Assembly: GCA_003168255.1 (NCBI GenBank)
Contig: PMSU01000031.1
Coordinates: 45,667 to 109,666, forward strand
Direction: 5' to 3'
Source: Actinomycetota bacterium
GTDB taxonomy: Bacteria > Actinomycetota > Actinomycetes > Streptosporangiales > Streptosporangiaceae
DNA: 64,000 nucleotides
Shown in pieces: positions 1-7,740 of the stretch. Below the pieces are notes generated by a model that made no database searches, had not been told where the DNA came from, and was given only the letters and a program-made list of their open reading frames with translations. The position numbers and the translations under genes were made by a program. How positions within the stretch are numbered: the first letter of the stretch is position 1; every line of letters starts with the position of its first letter.

Positions 1-1465
1 CCCCTCGCGCCGCCAGGCTGGCGGCTTGTGTGCCGGCCGTCCCGGCCGGCTCAGTCAGGCGCTCAGGTCCTGGCAGCCCGCGCAGAAACAGCCAGGCAAG
101 CGCGAGCACCGCCACGGCAGCCGCGATCTTGACGATGCCGTCGGCGGTGCCCTCGCCAGTCACGATCTCAATTCCCGACCGCACCCAGCGCCAGGGCGTG
201 CCGATCGACACGTAGCTCCCTGCCTGTATGGCCGGCCGCACCGATGTCAGCCCGCCGATGGCAAGCGCCGACGCCGTCACCGCGGCGAACCCGGCGGTCA
301 GTCCGGCGAGAAGCGCGACCATAGGCCCGCCGAACCAGGCCCGGCCTTGCGCCGATGCCGCGGCTCGCGCCGGGCGGGCAAGCAAGCACGCCGCCGCCAG
401 GCCGGCGACGACGAGGATCATGCTCAGCTTGACCGCGAAACCGAGTCCGGCGAGCACGCCCGCCGCGACCGCCGGAGGCGCGCACCGCCAGGTGCCGCCG
501 GCGGCCACGGCCCTGCGCAGCGCCAGGGCGAAGGCGGCCACGGCGGCCACGGCGAAGACGATCCCCTGGCTGTCCACGTGTGCACCCGCCACGAGCACCT
601 GTAGCAGCAGCGGATTGCACGTCCACAGCAGCGCCGCGCGGAGCTGGCGGCCCTTGTCCCCGGCCGCCAGCCGGTGCAGCAGCAGTCCGGTTCCGGCGAA
701 TCCGGCCAGGTTGAGCAGGGAAAGCACGAACACGGTGAGCCGGACGGACGTCCCGCCGATCAATGAGGCAAGCGCCTGGCCGCCGGTCGCCAGGACCCCG
801 TACACCGACGGGCTCGCCTGCCAGGGGGCTTCGACCGCCCGTGCGACCGGGTCACCCAGCCGGGCAAGCACATTGGGCCCGGTGAGATATGGGTTATGGC
901 CGGTGACAAGCATCCGGCCATAGGCGGCATAGTTCAAATGATCGGATGAGCCGAACGGTGGAAGGAAGGCAAGCACCACGGCAGCGACGAGTCCCGCGGT
1001 GAGGATCATCCGTGGCGACACGCTCCAGCCGCGCCGCGCCGCGTGCATCGTCACCGCGAGACCGAAGGTACCCGCGATGATCGCGGCGACAGTCAGGGCG
1101 ACCACCAGGTACGGAGACGGATGGGCCGCGAAGGCCCACGGCGGCTGTCCTGGCCGCCCTGGCAGCGGTGGCTCCATGAGCGAGGGGCCGAGCACAGCGA
1201 CGGTCAGCGTGAGCGCGATGCTCGCGGCCGTCGCACCGACCCCGACCCGGGCCGGAATCACGCCAAAAAATCTCCTGGCGCCGAACGAGGTTGATCCGCC
1301 CGCCGGAACCTCACCCTTGGCCAGGCCTCTCTCACCCGCCGAAGCCCCGTCACCAGCCGAGACCCCGTCGGTAGCCGCAGATACGTCGTTGGCCGCAGAC
1401 GCGTCGTTGGCCGCAGACCCGCAGCGAACCGGCGCCCGCGACCTGGCACCGCGGCGCCAGGTCAT
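1..1465 (-). CDS. Polyprenol-phosphate mannosyltransferase, MptB/GT87-like (3' end outside window)
   Basis: The minus frame is open from the ATG at 1465 to the window edge, so about 488 N-terminal residues are present and the C-terminus is missing. It is a polytopic membrane protein. After an Ala/Asp-rich cytoplasmic N-terminus of about 70 residues come repeated hydrophobic helices. A conserved loop reads SDHLNYAAYGRM followed by GHNPY, and a later loop reads AGAHVDSQG. These loops match the GT-C mannosyltransferases that use polyprenol-phosphate-mannose to build lipomannan-type glycans (MptA/MptB group). Family assignment is from remembered motifs. The start overlaps the stop of the upstream GT2 gene by 4 bp (ATGA), so the two are probably co-translated, and the GT2 enzyme may make the lipid-linked donor. 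Exact acceptor unknown. Confidence 0.75.
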   Translation of the reverse strand, partial: MTWRRGARSRAPVRCGSAANDASAANDVSAATDGVSAGDGASAGERGLAKGEVPAGGSTSFGARRFFGVIPARVGVGATAASIALTLTVAVLGPSLMEPPLPGRPGQPPWAFAAHPSPYLVVALTVAAIIAGTFGLAVTMHAARRGWSVSPRMILTAGLVAAVVLAFLPPFGSSDHLNYAAYGRMLVTGHNPYLTGPNVLARLGDPVARAVEAPWQASPSVYGVLATGGQALASLIGGTSVRLTVFVLSLLNLAGFAGTGLLLHRLAAGDKGRQLRAALLWTCNPLLLQVLVAGAHVDSQGIVFAVAAVAAFALALRRAVAAGGTWRCAPPAVAAGVLAGLGFAVKLSMILVVAGLAAACLLARPARAAASAQGRAWFGGPMVALLAGLTAGFAAVTASALAIGGLTSVRPAIQAGSYVSIGTPWRWVRSGIEIVTGEGTADGIVKIAAAVAVLALAWLFLRGLPGPERLTEPAGTAGTQAASLAARG

Positions 1466-2163
1466 AGCCGACGTGCCAGTGCCCTGCTCACGTCGGCGAA
1501 CTGCCGGGCACGGTGCAGCTGGGCACGCCAGTCTGTCCCGGTGGCCCGGTGGGCCAGCGGGACCTCGACCTCGGTGACCCGCATTCCCTTGCGGAGCAAG
1601 TCGATGGTGAGCGCCGTCTCCGCGCCAAACCCGGCGGCGATCGGCCGTGCGGCATCGAAGGCCGCCCGGGTGAGACAGCGCTGCCCGTTGAGCGGCTGCG
1701 CGGGCCGCCAGCCGGTCGCGCGATTGATTCCGGCCCCGGACAGGCTGACTACGAGGCCGTGCCCGCCCAGCTTGACGGTGCTGCTGAAGACGGCGACGGT
1801 CATGTCTGCCTCGCCGCGGCGCACCGGCTCGGCGAGCGGGCCAGCATGCTGCGCGGTATCGCCAAGGTCAGCGTCGAGAAAGAGCAGGTGCCGGGGGGCC
1901 GCCCGGCCCTCCTGCTTGTCGAGGAGGCGTACGGCTTCGGCCCCGGTCTCCATGGCCGCGCCCTTGCCACGGGCCTTTGCATGCCTGACGACGCAGGCGC
2001 CTGCACGCTCGGCGATGGCCTGGGTTTGGTCGCGCGATCCGTCGTCCACGACGAGGACCAGATCCACGCCCGGCAGCTCTGCTGCCGCCTGCACGGTCGC
2101 GCTGATCCTGTCGCGCTCGTCCCTTGCCGGGACGATAACGGCAACGTCACCGTTTGGAGACAT
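1462..2163 (-). CDS. Glycosyltransferase family 2 (polyprenol-phosphate glycosyltransferase-like)
   Basis: A 233-residue cytoplasmic GT-A enzyme. It opens with VAVIVPARDERDRI, the GT2 nucleotide-sugar start motif, followed by VVDDGSRDQT and a DxD-like metal site in LFLDADLGD near residue 97. There is no C-terminal membrane segment. Short single-domain GT2 proteins of this kind include dolichol/polyprenol-phosphate mannose synthases and glucosyl-phosphoglycerate synthase relatives. The ATGA overlap with a GT-C mannosyltransferase favours a role in supplying a polyprenol-linked sugar, but this is inferred from context. The ATG at 2163 gives a full-length N-terminus. Confidence 0.8.
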   Translation of the reverse strand: MSPNGDVAVIVPARDERDRISATVQAAAELPGVDLVLVVDDGSRDQTQAIAERAGACVVRHAKARGKGAAMETGAEAVRLLDKQEGRAAPRHLLFLDADLGDTAQHAGPLAEPVRRGEADMTVAVFSSTVKLGGHGLVVSLSGAGINRATGWRPAQPLNGQRCLTRAAFDAARPIAAGFGAETALTIDLLRKGMRVTEVEVPLAHRATGTDWRAQLHRARQFADVSRALARRL

Positions 2164-2229
2164 GGGGCGATCCTAGTGCGGCCACCGCGCTTCCCGGCGC
2201 GTCTGACCGCTAAGCGCTCGGGTGGCGCG

Positions 2230-2568
2230 TTACTGGCCGGCCACCGCCGCCGGGTTATCGAGCACGGTGAACACGGACTCCAGTCCAGTCACCTGCAAGA
2301 TCTTTCGCACGGCTGGACGCGGCCCGGCGAGGACAAGTTCCCCACCACGCTCGCGTGCCCGGCGCAACGCAGCAAGCAGCACATTCATGCCTGTGGAGTC
2401 GCAGAACTCGACCCCGGCCATGTCAACGACCACCCTGGGCGGACTGCCGCCCATCACCGCCGCCGCAAGCTCACTATGCAGCCGCGGTGCCGTATACAAA
2501 TCGATTTCGCCCGATACGGAAACGACGGTGCTATCACCTTCGGATCGGCTCGAGACCTTAAGCTCCAC
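2230..2568 (-). CDS. STAS-domain anti-sigma factor antagonist
   Basis: A 112-residue single-domain protein of the SpoIIAA/RsbV family. The segment VSGEIDLYTAP matches the first STAS strand-helix, and VEFCDSTGMNVLL carries the DS(T/S)G loop whose serine is phosphorylated by the partner kinase/anti-sigma factor. Family role: when unphosphorylated it binds an RsbW-type anti-sigma factor and frees a sigma factor. A candidate partner, an RsbW-like ATPase, is encoded at 5189-5692 on the same strand but separated by the insertion sequence. No sigma gene is adjacent. Confidence 0.9.
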   Translation of the reverse strand: MELKVSSRSEGDSTVVSVSGEIDLYTAPRLHSELAAAVMGGSPPRVVVDMAGVEFCDSTGMNVLLAALRRARERGGELVLAGPRPAVRKILQVTGLESVFTVLDNPAAVAGQ

Positions 2569-2704
2569 CTGCGGTACCTTACCGGCCTAAGGGGTCGGCT
2601 ACCAGTCCGTTACTCAGCGTACTCGAAGATTTAGCTTCCGATACGCTCCGTTGTGCGTCAAGCTGGGGGGGTGCACCAATTCAGCACTGAGCGGAGCACT
2701 GCAG

Positions 2705-3490
2705 ATGAACGCTACGGGTGACAGCGACGAAAATCCGGAGTTTCTTGCATCGGGTGTGCCGGGCCTGCCCCTGTCCGCGCCGGTAGCCGCCACCATGCTG
2801 CCGAGGCGGGGGCTGAATGTTCAGCTGCGTGAGCCGGATGACGCGCCGCTGCCGCACCCCGGCGTGGCCTACCCTCCGGTAGCTCAGCCGGAGGTAGCGC
2901 ATCCGCCCGTCGCACCGGCGCCAGTAGCGAATCGGCACGTGCTGCATTCCCCGGTGCCCGCCCAGTTGGCCGCGCAGGCACCCGTCACTCCGCAACCAAT
3001 CGCGCATGCAGCCGCCGCTCCGCCGCCCGGGAGGCACGACTTTTCGCCGGATCCCGCGGCGCTCAACAATCCCCCTGCGGGCCGCGGGCTGTCAGACGAT
3101 CCGCCTGACGATCCGACCCGTGTAATTCTCCGCGAGCACCTGGACGCGCTGCGCGTCAGGGCGGCCAACGCGTCGTCGTGGCTGGAGACGAGCGTCCACT
3201 ACGCCCGGTTGATCAACCGCGACGGCATCGTGCCCGTCACCGCCAGGTTCAGCCGCGACGACATCGAGTTCCTCGGCCGCGCTCGCGAGGAGGTGCTTGG
3301 CTTCGCCGAGCTGGGCCTGCGCCTGCTCGAGCTGCACGCACCGCTGGATGCGGGCGGCATCTCCACAGATCCGACCAGCCCGATTCTGCGGTGCAGAAGC
3401 TGCATGTGGCGCTGGCCGTGCCCGACCTTCCGCATGCTCACCGATGCCATGAGCCACTTGCCCCACGCCGACTCGCCGTCCGCCCGCTGA
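2705..3490 (+). CDS. Hypothetical protein with Pro-rich N-terminus and C-terminal CxxC/WPCPT motif
   Basis: Not assigned to a named family. The ATG at 2705 gives 261 residues; an upstream in-frame start at 2651 would add 18 residues with no better ribosome site. The first half is low-complexity Pro/Ala/Val. From about residue 130 there is a charged helical domain (LREHLDALRVRAANASSWLE and RFSRDDIEFLGRAREEVLGF). The end carries CRSCMWRWPCPTFRML. C-terminal CxxC plus WPCPT tails recur in short actinobacterial proteins of unknown function and may bind a metal. It is transcribed away from the STAS gene; no operon partner is seen. Confidence 0.6.
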   Translation: MNATGDSDENPEFLASGVPGLPLSAPVAATMLPRRGLNVQLREPDDAPLPHPGVAYPPVAQPEVAHPPVAPAPVANRHVLHSPVPAQLAAQAPVTPQPIAHAAAAPPPGRHDFSPDPAALNNPPAGRGLSDDPPDDPTRVILREHLDALRVRAANASSWLETSVHYARLINRDGIVPVTARFSRDDIEFLGRAREEVLGFAELGLRLLELHAPLDAGGISTDPTSPILRCRSCMWRWPCPTFRMLTDAMSHLPHADSPSAR

Positions 3491-3597
3491 CAACAAGCCG
3501 CTGGCGCGCTGGCCACCGGTGCTCCAGCCTTGGGTGGCATCACATAGCGGATTCGTCCCCCCCTGCCCGTCATGGCCGTGTCCATGGGCATCATCGA

Positions 3598-3634
3598 ATT
3601 ATGGGGAAGGATCGTGGTCGCAATTGGACGCGTC
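3598..3634 (+). repeat. Left terminal inverted repeat of the ISAzo13-type element
   Basis: The core reads GGAAGGATCGTGGTCGCAA then TTGGACGCGTC. It pairs with the complement of 4895-4929, with one substitution and a two-base insertion (TT) relative to the right end. Confidence 0.9.
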
Positions 3635-3640
3635 TGCTTT

Positions 3641-4849
3641 TTAGTCGGCGGTCTCGGGCGTGTCGTGGGTTGCTGGCATATCGGGGATGGTGATGCCGTC
3701 GGTGGCGGCGTGGTCGCGGAGCTGGGCCAGGGTGCGGGTGCGGGCTCGCTGGTAGCGGGGGGTGATGCCGTGCGGTTCCAGGAGCGGGGTGAGCCGGCGG
3801 GCGGTGAGGGCGATGGTGCTGGCGTCGGTACCGGGCAGCTGGCCGAGGATCTGGTAGCTGACGCCGGCGTGGTGGTGGCAGGCGGTGGCGGCGAGCGCGG
3901 CGTCCAGGGGGAAGGCGGGTTTGCCGCCGGCGCCGGGCCGGGCAGTGCGGTCGCCGCCGCGGGTCTGGTGCAGGCGCTGCTCGCGGGCGGCCTGCCAGGG
4001 CAGTTCGATGGCGGCGGCCAGGGCCGGCAGGCCGCCGATGCCGGCGACGGCGGCGAGCGCCGCGAGCAGTGCCGGGTCAGGTCCGGGTCCGGGGGCGGTG
4101 CCGTCGTCGGTTCCGGTGCCGTCGCCGGCCGGAGCGATGGTGTAGTTCCACTCGCCGCGGATGCCGTCGTCGCAGGTGATGACGTGCTTGTCTAGCCAGC
4201 GCATCCGCTGGTCACGGATCTCGGTCCCGGTGAGACAGGTGGCGATGTCATAGACCCCGTACGGGACGATCGTGCCCAGTTCCGGGTCGGGGAAGTCATG
4301 ATCGCGGACCTTGCGCGAGTCCCCGGCCGGCTGCCAGGTCACGCCCGGCCGGGCGAACTCCCCGATCAGCTCCTTCTTCTTGGCATCCACGCTGACCACC
4401 GGGTCCCCCGCCGCCCGGTACGCCGCGATCATCGCGTTGATGTGCCTGAACTGGGCGTCCCGGCCCTCCTTGCAGCCGCTGCTGCCTTCCAGCACCTTCG
4501 GCATCGCCTGCAGGCTGAACCCCTCGGCCCGCAGCATCCGCGCCACCGCGTCCTTCCCGCACGCGAACCCGCGGTCAGCCAGCTGATCCGACAGCTCCCG
4601 CAGCGACGACGAGCACCAGATGACCTCCGCCAGCATCGGATCCCCCCGCGTCGAGGCCTCCGCCAGCGTCTGAAGCGCCGCGCGTAAACCCGGCTGTGTA
4701 TCCTCCGCTGCCCGATGGCCCGCCCCCGCCCGCCGCGCCCGCCCCGGCATCACCTCCGCCCCGCCGGCCAGCTCCCCTGCCCCCGCCGGCACCGTCGCCC
4801 GCGACACCCCCGCCGCCGCCGCCGTCACCGGCCCCAGATCCACGCCCAT
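3641..4849 (-). pseudogene. ISAzo13-family transposase with internal deletion of the catalytic core
   Basis: The frame encodes 402 residues but is not a normal DDE enzyme. The N-terminal half shows family motifs: STRGDP, a helix-turn-helix-like stretch (LREL..QLADRGF), then VVSVDAKKKELIGEF with the first catalytic Asp, VTWQPAG, VRDHDFPDPELG and VPYGVYD. In complete family members about 100 or more residues carrying the other acidic residues follow VYD. Here VYDIATC runs straight into LTGTEIRDQRMRWL and the family's C-terminal motif GEWNYTI. The deletion is in frame. A C-terminal extension of about 170 residues looks like a second helix-turn-helix region (LLEPHGITPRY). An in-frame stop lies upstream of the ATG at 4849, so the N-terminus cannot extend further. 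Confidence 0.8.
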
Positions 4850-4894
4850 ACCATAATCGTGCCCGCAAAATCACGCACTGTCAGATAAATGGCC

Positions 4895-4929
4895 GACGCG
4901 TCCTTGCGACCACGATCCTTCCTCATAAT
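4895..4929 (-). repeat. Right terminal inverted repeat of the ISAzo13-type element
   Basis: On the minus strand it reads ATTATGAGGAAGGATCGTGG then TCGCAAGGACGCGTC, matching the left end almost base for base. The transposase start codon lies 46 bp inside it. Confidence 0.9.
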
Positions 4930-5027
4930 GGGCGGGTCTACCGTGGCGGGGCACCACCGCCGCCCGTGCGCTGGCAACGGACAACTGGTAGCACCAACAC
5001 CTGGGAAATAGTCGTACCCTGGATGCC

Positions 5028-5192
5028 ATGGGACGACTGATCCTCTTTGTGGTTGGCGCGCTTCTCGCGGTCATGCTGGTCTTGTGGGCGCTCTCCGCGC
5101 TGATGATGTTCTTCTGGATCGCGGTCATCGTCGTGATAGGCGTGGCAGCCATCAAGCTGGGCTTCCGGGCCGGGCGAAGGTCGCACCGCTAA
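5028..5192 (+). CDS. Small two-helix hydrophobic membrane protein (54 aa)
   Basis: The ATG at 5028 starts MGRLILFVVGALLAVMLVLW, followed by a second hydrophobic stretch (FFWIAVIVVIGVAAI) and a basic tail ending RAGRRSHR. This predicts two membrane helices with a short turn and a cytoplasmic basic end. Small proteins of this shape are common in actinomycetes and have no assigned function. The TAA overlaps the 3' end of the convergent ATPase gene by 4 bp. No clear Shine-Dalgarno is seen before the ATG. Confidence 0.7.
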   Translation: MGRLILFVVGALLAVMLVLWALSALMMFFWIAVIVVIGVAAIKLGFRAGRRSHR

Positions 5193-5692
5193 CCAGCCGG
5201 CGGGTACGGTCGAGCCCCTGCTGGCAACCGGCGGGACCGAAGCTGGCTGGCACTGTGCCGGCCAGCGGGCAGCACAGCCCAGACCGTGATTCCTAGGTCC
5301 TCGCTGCGAACGCCCCAGCGGCGGGACAGGTGCTCGACGATGCCCAGGCCGCGGCCGCCAGGTGAGGACGGGGAAGGCATTGCCTGCCGTGGATGAGTAG
5401 GCCCGCCGCCGTCGCTTACCGCCATCTCCAGCGTCCCGCCATTCAGCGTCCAGGCCACCCGGACCTGAGCACCAGGAAGTGGACGCGCGTGAAGGATCGC
5501 GTTGCTCAGCAGTTCGCTTAGTACGAGGGCGGCGTCACCCACCGAGGTCTCGGGGATGCCGTGCGCGCGAAGATCCGAGCCCAGCCTGCGGCGAGCTACG
5601 CCGACGCTAGACGGTGCGTGCGGGAGCAGAACGACACTCGACGCACTCACCTCCTGGCGCACACCGTCCCGCTGCGGATGATCTACTCCCAC
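5189..5692 (-). CDS. RsbW-like ATP-binding anti-sigma/regulatory kinase
   Basis: A 167-residue HATPase_c_2 protein. The N box is in LVLSELLSNAILHARP, the G1 box is in MAVSDGGGP, and GGRGLGIVEHLSRRWGV forms the ATP-lid G2 motif. Members bind ATP, phosphorylate STAS antagonists and sequester sigma factors, or act as stand-alone regulators in Streptomyces-type genomes. The last 25 residues are Arg/Pro-rich. It is convergent with the small membrane gene. The STAS protein at 2230-2568 is a possible partner. The start at 5692 may be slightly too far upstream: the conserved domain begins near residue 20. Confidence 0.85.
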   Translation of the reverse strand: MGVDHPQRDGVRQEVSASSVVLLPHAPSSVGVARRRLGSDLRAHGIPETSVGDAALVLSELLSNAILHARPLPGAQVRVAWTLNGGTLEMAVSDGGGPTHPRQAMPSPSSPGGRGLGIVEHLSRRWGVRSEDLGITVWAVLPAGRHSASQLRSRRLPAGARPYPPAG

Positions 5693-5782
5693 CCGGTACG
5701 AGCGGAAATGCCCCGCAGAGCGCGTCAGGAAACCGCCATAACCTCCTTGATGTCAACAGTTCACTGATGCGTCACCAGGACC

Positions 5783-6304
5783 TCACAGCACTTCCAGCCC
5801 CGCGTCGCTGCTGAGGTGTCCGTCCGATGAGCCGCCTGGCGCCGCCCCGCCAAGGATTCCCTCCGCGACAAGCCCGCGCAGCAGCCCGCCAAGGCCGACA
5901 GCCAGCCCGGCGCGCTCGGCGTCGGTCAGCGAGGCGATGATCCTGGCCTGCCTCGACTGCCAGGCATGCAAGAGCCTGACCGCGATCGTCGAGCCGCTTG
6001 GCGTGAGGTACAGGCGCACGTAGCGCTGGTTGCCCTCGTCGCGGCCGCGCCGGATCCAGCCCTTCTGCTCCAGGCCCGCGGCAAGTCGGCTCACCGTGCT
6101 TTTTTCCAGGCTGAGCAGGCTGGCGAGTTCGCCCTGGGCGATTCCGTGTGCGGCTAGCAACTGTACGAGCGCGCGGCCCTCAGACGCGGATACGCTGAAC
6201 TCCTGTGCTGAATCCGTGGCATCGTCGGCTGCGGCCGGGGTTACCACGCGCAGCAGCTGGATGAGGAGCCGTTCTAGCTCCGCTTCGCCGTCCAAACCTT
6301 CCAC
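5783..6304 (-). CDS. MarR-family transcriptional regulator
   Basis: With a GTG start at 6304 the protein is 173 residues. The winged-helix core runs HGIAQGELASLLSLEKSTVS (recognition helix), RLAAGLEQKGWIRR, then the wing RDEGNQRYVRLYLT. A dimerisation helix at the C-terminus and an Ala/Gly/Ser-rich tail follow. MarR proteins usually bind inverted repeats in their own divergent promoter region and release them on ligand binding. A TTG at 6325 would extend the protein into an inverted repeat (6311-6327) that looks like its operator, so the inner GTG is preferred. The divergent gene pair is an ABC exporter, the likely regulated target. Confidence 0.85.
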   Translation of the reverse strand: MEGLDGEAELERLLIQLLRVVTPAAADDATDSAQEFSVSASEGRALVQLLAAHGIAQGELASLLSLEKSTVSRLAAGLEQKGWIRRGRDEGNQRYVRLYLTPSGSTIAVRLLHAWQSRQARIIASLTDAERAGLAVGLGGLLRGLVAEGILGGAAPGGSSDGHLSSDAGLEVL

Positions 6305-6310
6305 AGCAAT

Positions 6311-6327
6311 AGTTGTACCGCACAACC
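6311..6327. promoter_or_regulatory. Candidate MarR operator 1
   Basis: Inverted repeat GTTGT-n5-ACAAC (AGTTGTACCGCACAACC). It lies just upstream of the preferred MarR start. The same arms recur at 6355-6371, with centres 44 bp apart, close to four helical turns. Confidence 0.55.
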
Positions 6328-6354
6328 TTGAGGATGGTACATTCTGCTGGTGAC

Positions 6355-6371
6355 AGTTGCTCCATACAACT
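6355..6371. promoter_or_regulatory. Candidate MarR operator 2
   Basis: AGTTGCTCCATACAACT has AGTTG/CAACT arms around a 7-base centre, matching operator 1 in arm sequence and spacing. It lies on the exporter side of the divergent region. Confidence 0.55.
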
Positions 6372-6409
6372 CACTGGGACGCGGCTCCGTGCTGCCACCC
6401 GGCCGCGAC

Positions 6410-6576
6410 TGCGTCCTGCCACCGCTACCCGGGCGCGTCCTGCCACCAGTACCCGGGCGCATCCCGCCACCAGTACCCGGGCGCATCCCGCCACCAGTAA
6501 CCGGGCGCATCCCGCCACCAGTACCCGGGCGCATCCCGCCACCAGTAACCGGCTGCATCCCGCCACCTCGCCGGGT
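6410..6576. repeat. 24-bp tandem repeats upstream of the ABC exporter
   Basis: About seven head-to-tail 24-bp units, consensus CGCATCCCGCCACCAGTA then CCCGGG. Five units between 6434 and 6553 are nearly identical; the first and last are diverged or partial. Some units carry AACCGGG instead of ACCCGGG. If translated in the exporter frame they would give an eight-residue HPATSTRA repeat, but the likely exporter start is downstream. Confidence 0.85.
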
Positions 6577-6621
6577 CGCTGCCACTCGGGTGCATCCCTT
6601 GCGCCCAATAGGCTCTCCGGC

Positions 6622-7740
6622 ATGAGTGGTTCTCGCGCGGGCGGTCGCGGCCAGATGAGCGGGCCGGGCAGCCTGAGCAAGCGGAGGAGCCTGAGCGCGC
6701 CCGGCGGCCTGTCCGACGCTCCGGAAATGGACGACGAAGAATACGTCCCTGACGAGGCGGCCGGCCTGCCCGGCGACCCGCTGGCCGACCTGGCGAGAGA
6801 GCACGGCCTTCAGCTCAGCTCGGCACGGCCGAAGTTGTTCGACTACATGAAGCAGCTATGGCAGCGGCGCTACTTCATCACCGGCTTTGCCACCGCGCGC
6901 AATATCGCCATGTACACGGACTCCAGACTCGGCCAGGTCTGGCAGGTGCTGACGCCGCTGCTGAACGTGGGCGTGTACTACCTGATCTTCGGGCTCGTGC
7001 TGGATACCAGCCGCGGAGTGAAAAACTTCATCGCGTTCCTGGTCATCGGGGTCTTCGTCTTCAACTTCACGCAGCGGTCATGCATCATCTCCTCTCGGGT
7101 GATGTTTGACAGCCTGCCGCTGATCAGGGCGCTGCACTTCCCGCGAGCCTGCCTGCCGCTCGGCTATGTGCTGATCGAGCTCCAGCAGCTGATGGTCTCG
7201 GTCGTTGTGATCTTCGCGACCGTTCTCGCGGTCGGCGAACCCGTCACCTGGTACTGGCTGCTGATCATCCCCGTCCTGCTGATGCAGACGCTCTTCAACG
7301 TCGGTTGTTCCTTCATCCTGGCCCGCATCGGCGCCGGGTTCGACGACGTCAGCCAGTTGCTGCCGTTCATCGTCCGGACCTGGTTCTACTGCTCGGGCGT
7401 GATGTTCAGCATCCAGACCTACAGGACCCTCGCCCAGCACCCGGGGCTCACCCGGCTGCTTCAGTACAACCCGGCGGCCGTCTACATCACGCTGGTCCGG
7501 GATGTGCTGATGAGGTCGCAGCGGCTGAGCTCGCCCGGCGCACAGCCCTACAACAGCCATCTCTGCACCCTGTACTACCAGCATTCCAGCGAGTCGCAGT
7601 ACATACTGGACAGCGGCCACTGCCACGCGGTCATAAACCAGGCAACCCTCTGGTACTGCGGCATCGGCTGGGGGGTTCTCGCCATCGTGGTCGGCTTCAT
7701 CTTCTTCTGGCGGGCGGAGGTGCAGTACGGCCGTGGCTAA
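6622..7740 (+). CDS. ABC-2 type exporter permease (TagG/Wzm-like)
   Basis: The ATG at 6622 gives 372 residues; the frame is open back to 6313, but that part is the 24-bp repeat array. A basic and acidic cytoplasmic N-terminus of about 75 residues is followed by a domain starting FDYMKQLWQRRYFITGFATA. Six predicted membrane helices follow (for example VGVYYLIFGLVLDT, FIAFLVIGVFVFNF, SVVVIFATVLAVG and a last helix before FFWRAEVQYGRG). The pattern DSRLGQVWQVLTPLLN is typical of permeases exporting teichoic acid or polysaccharide lipids. Its stop overlaps the start of the ATPase gene by 8 bp, so the pair forms one transporter. MarR-type operators upstream suggest inducible expression. Start codon uncertain. 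Confidence 0.8.
   Translation: MSGSRAGGRGQMSGPGSLSKRRSLSAPGGLSDAPEMDDEEYVPDEAAGLPGDPLADLAREHGLQLSSARPKLFDYMKQLWQRRYFITGFATARNIAMYTDSRLGQVWQVLTPLLNVGVYYLIFGLVLDTSRGVKNFIAFLVIGVFVFNFTQRSCIISSRVMFDSLPLIRALHFPRACLPLGYVLIELQQLMVSVVVIFATVLAVGEPVTWYWLLIIPVLLMQTLFNVGCSFILARIGAGFDDVSQLLPFIVRTWFYCSGVMFSIQTYRTLAQHPGLTRLLQYNPAAVYITLVRDVLMRSQRLSSPGAQPYNSHLCTLYYQHSSESQYILDSGHCHAVINQATLWYCGIGWGVLAIVVGFIFFWRAEVQYGRG

Larger units (their letters stand above)
3598..4929. mobile_element. ISAzo13-type insertion sequence, probably non-autonomous
   Basis: A 1.33-kb element bounded by near-perfect terminal inverted repeats (3598-3634 and 4895-4929) enclosing one transposase reading frame on the minus strand. The transposase has lost the middle of its catalytic domain, so the element should not move by itself. 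The repeats are well preserved, so it could still be moved by an intact relative. The outermost bases (ATTATG at the left, CATAAT at the right) are part of the inverted symmetry, so no direct target duplication can be distinguished with certainty. Confidence 0.85.

Noticed and set aside
26..1577. Several plus-strand and short minus-strand reading frames across the first 1.5 kb
   Set aside because: They are shadows of the long minus-strand mannosyltransferase frame, which alone shows membrane helices and family motifs.
6313..6621. N-terminal extension of the ABC permease through the 24-bp repeats
   Set aside because: It would encode only HPATSTRA-type repeats with no family counterpart and would start inside the first operator; kept as an alternative start only.
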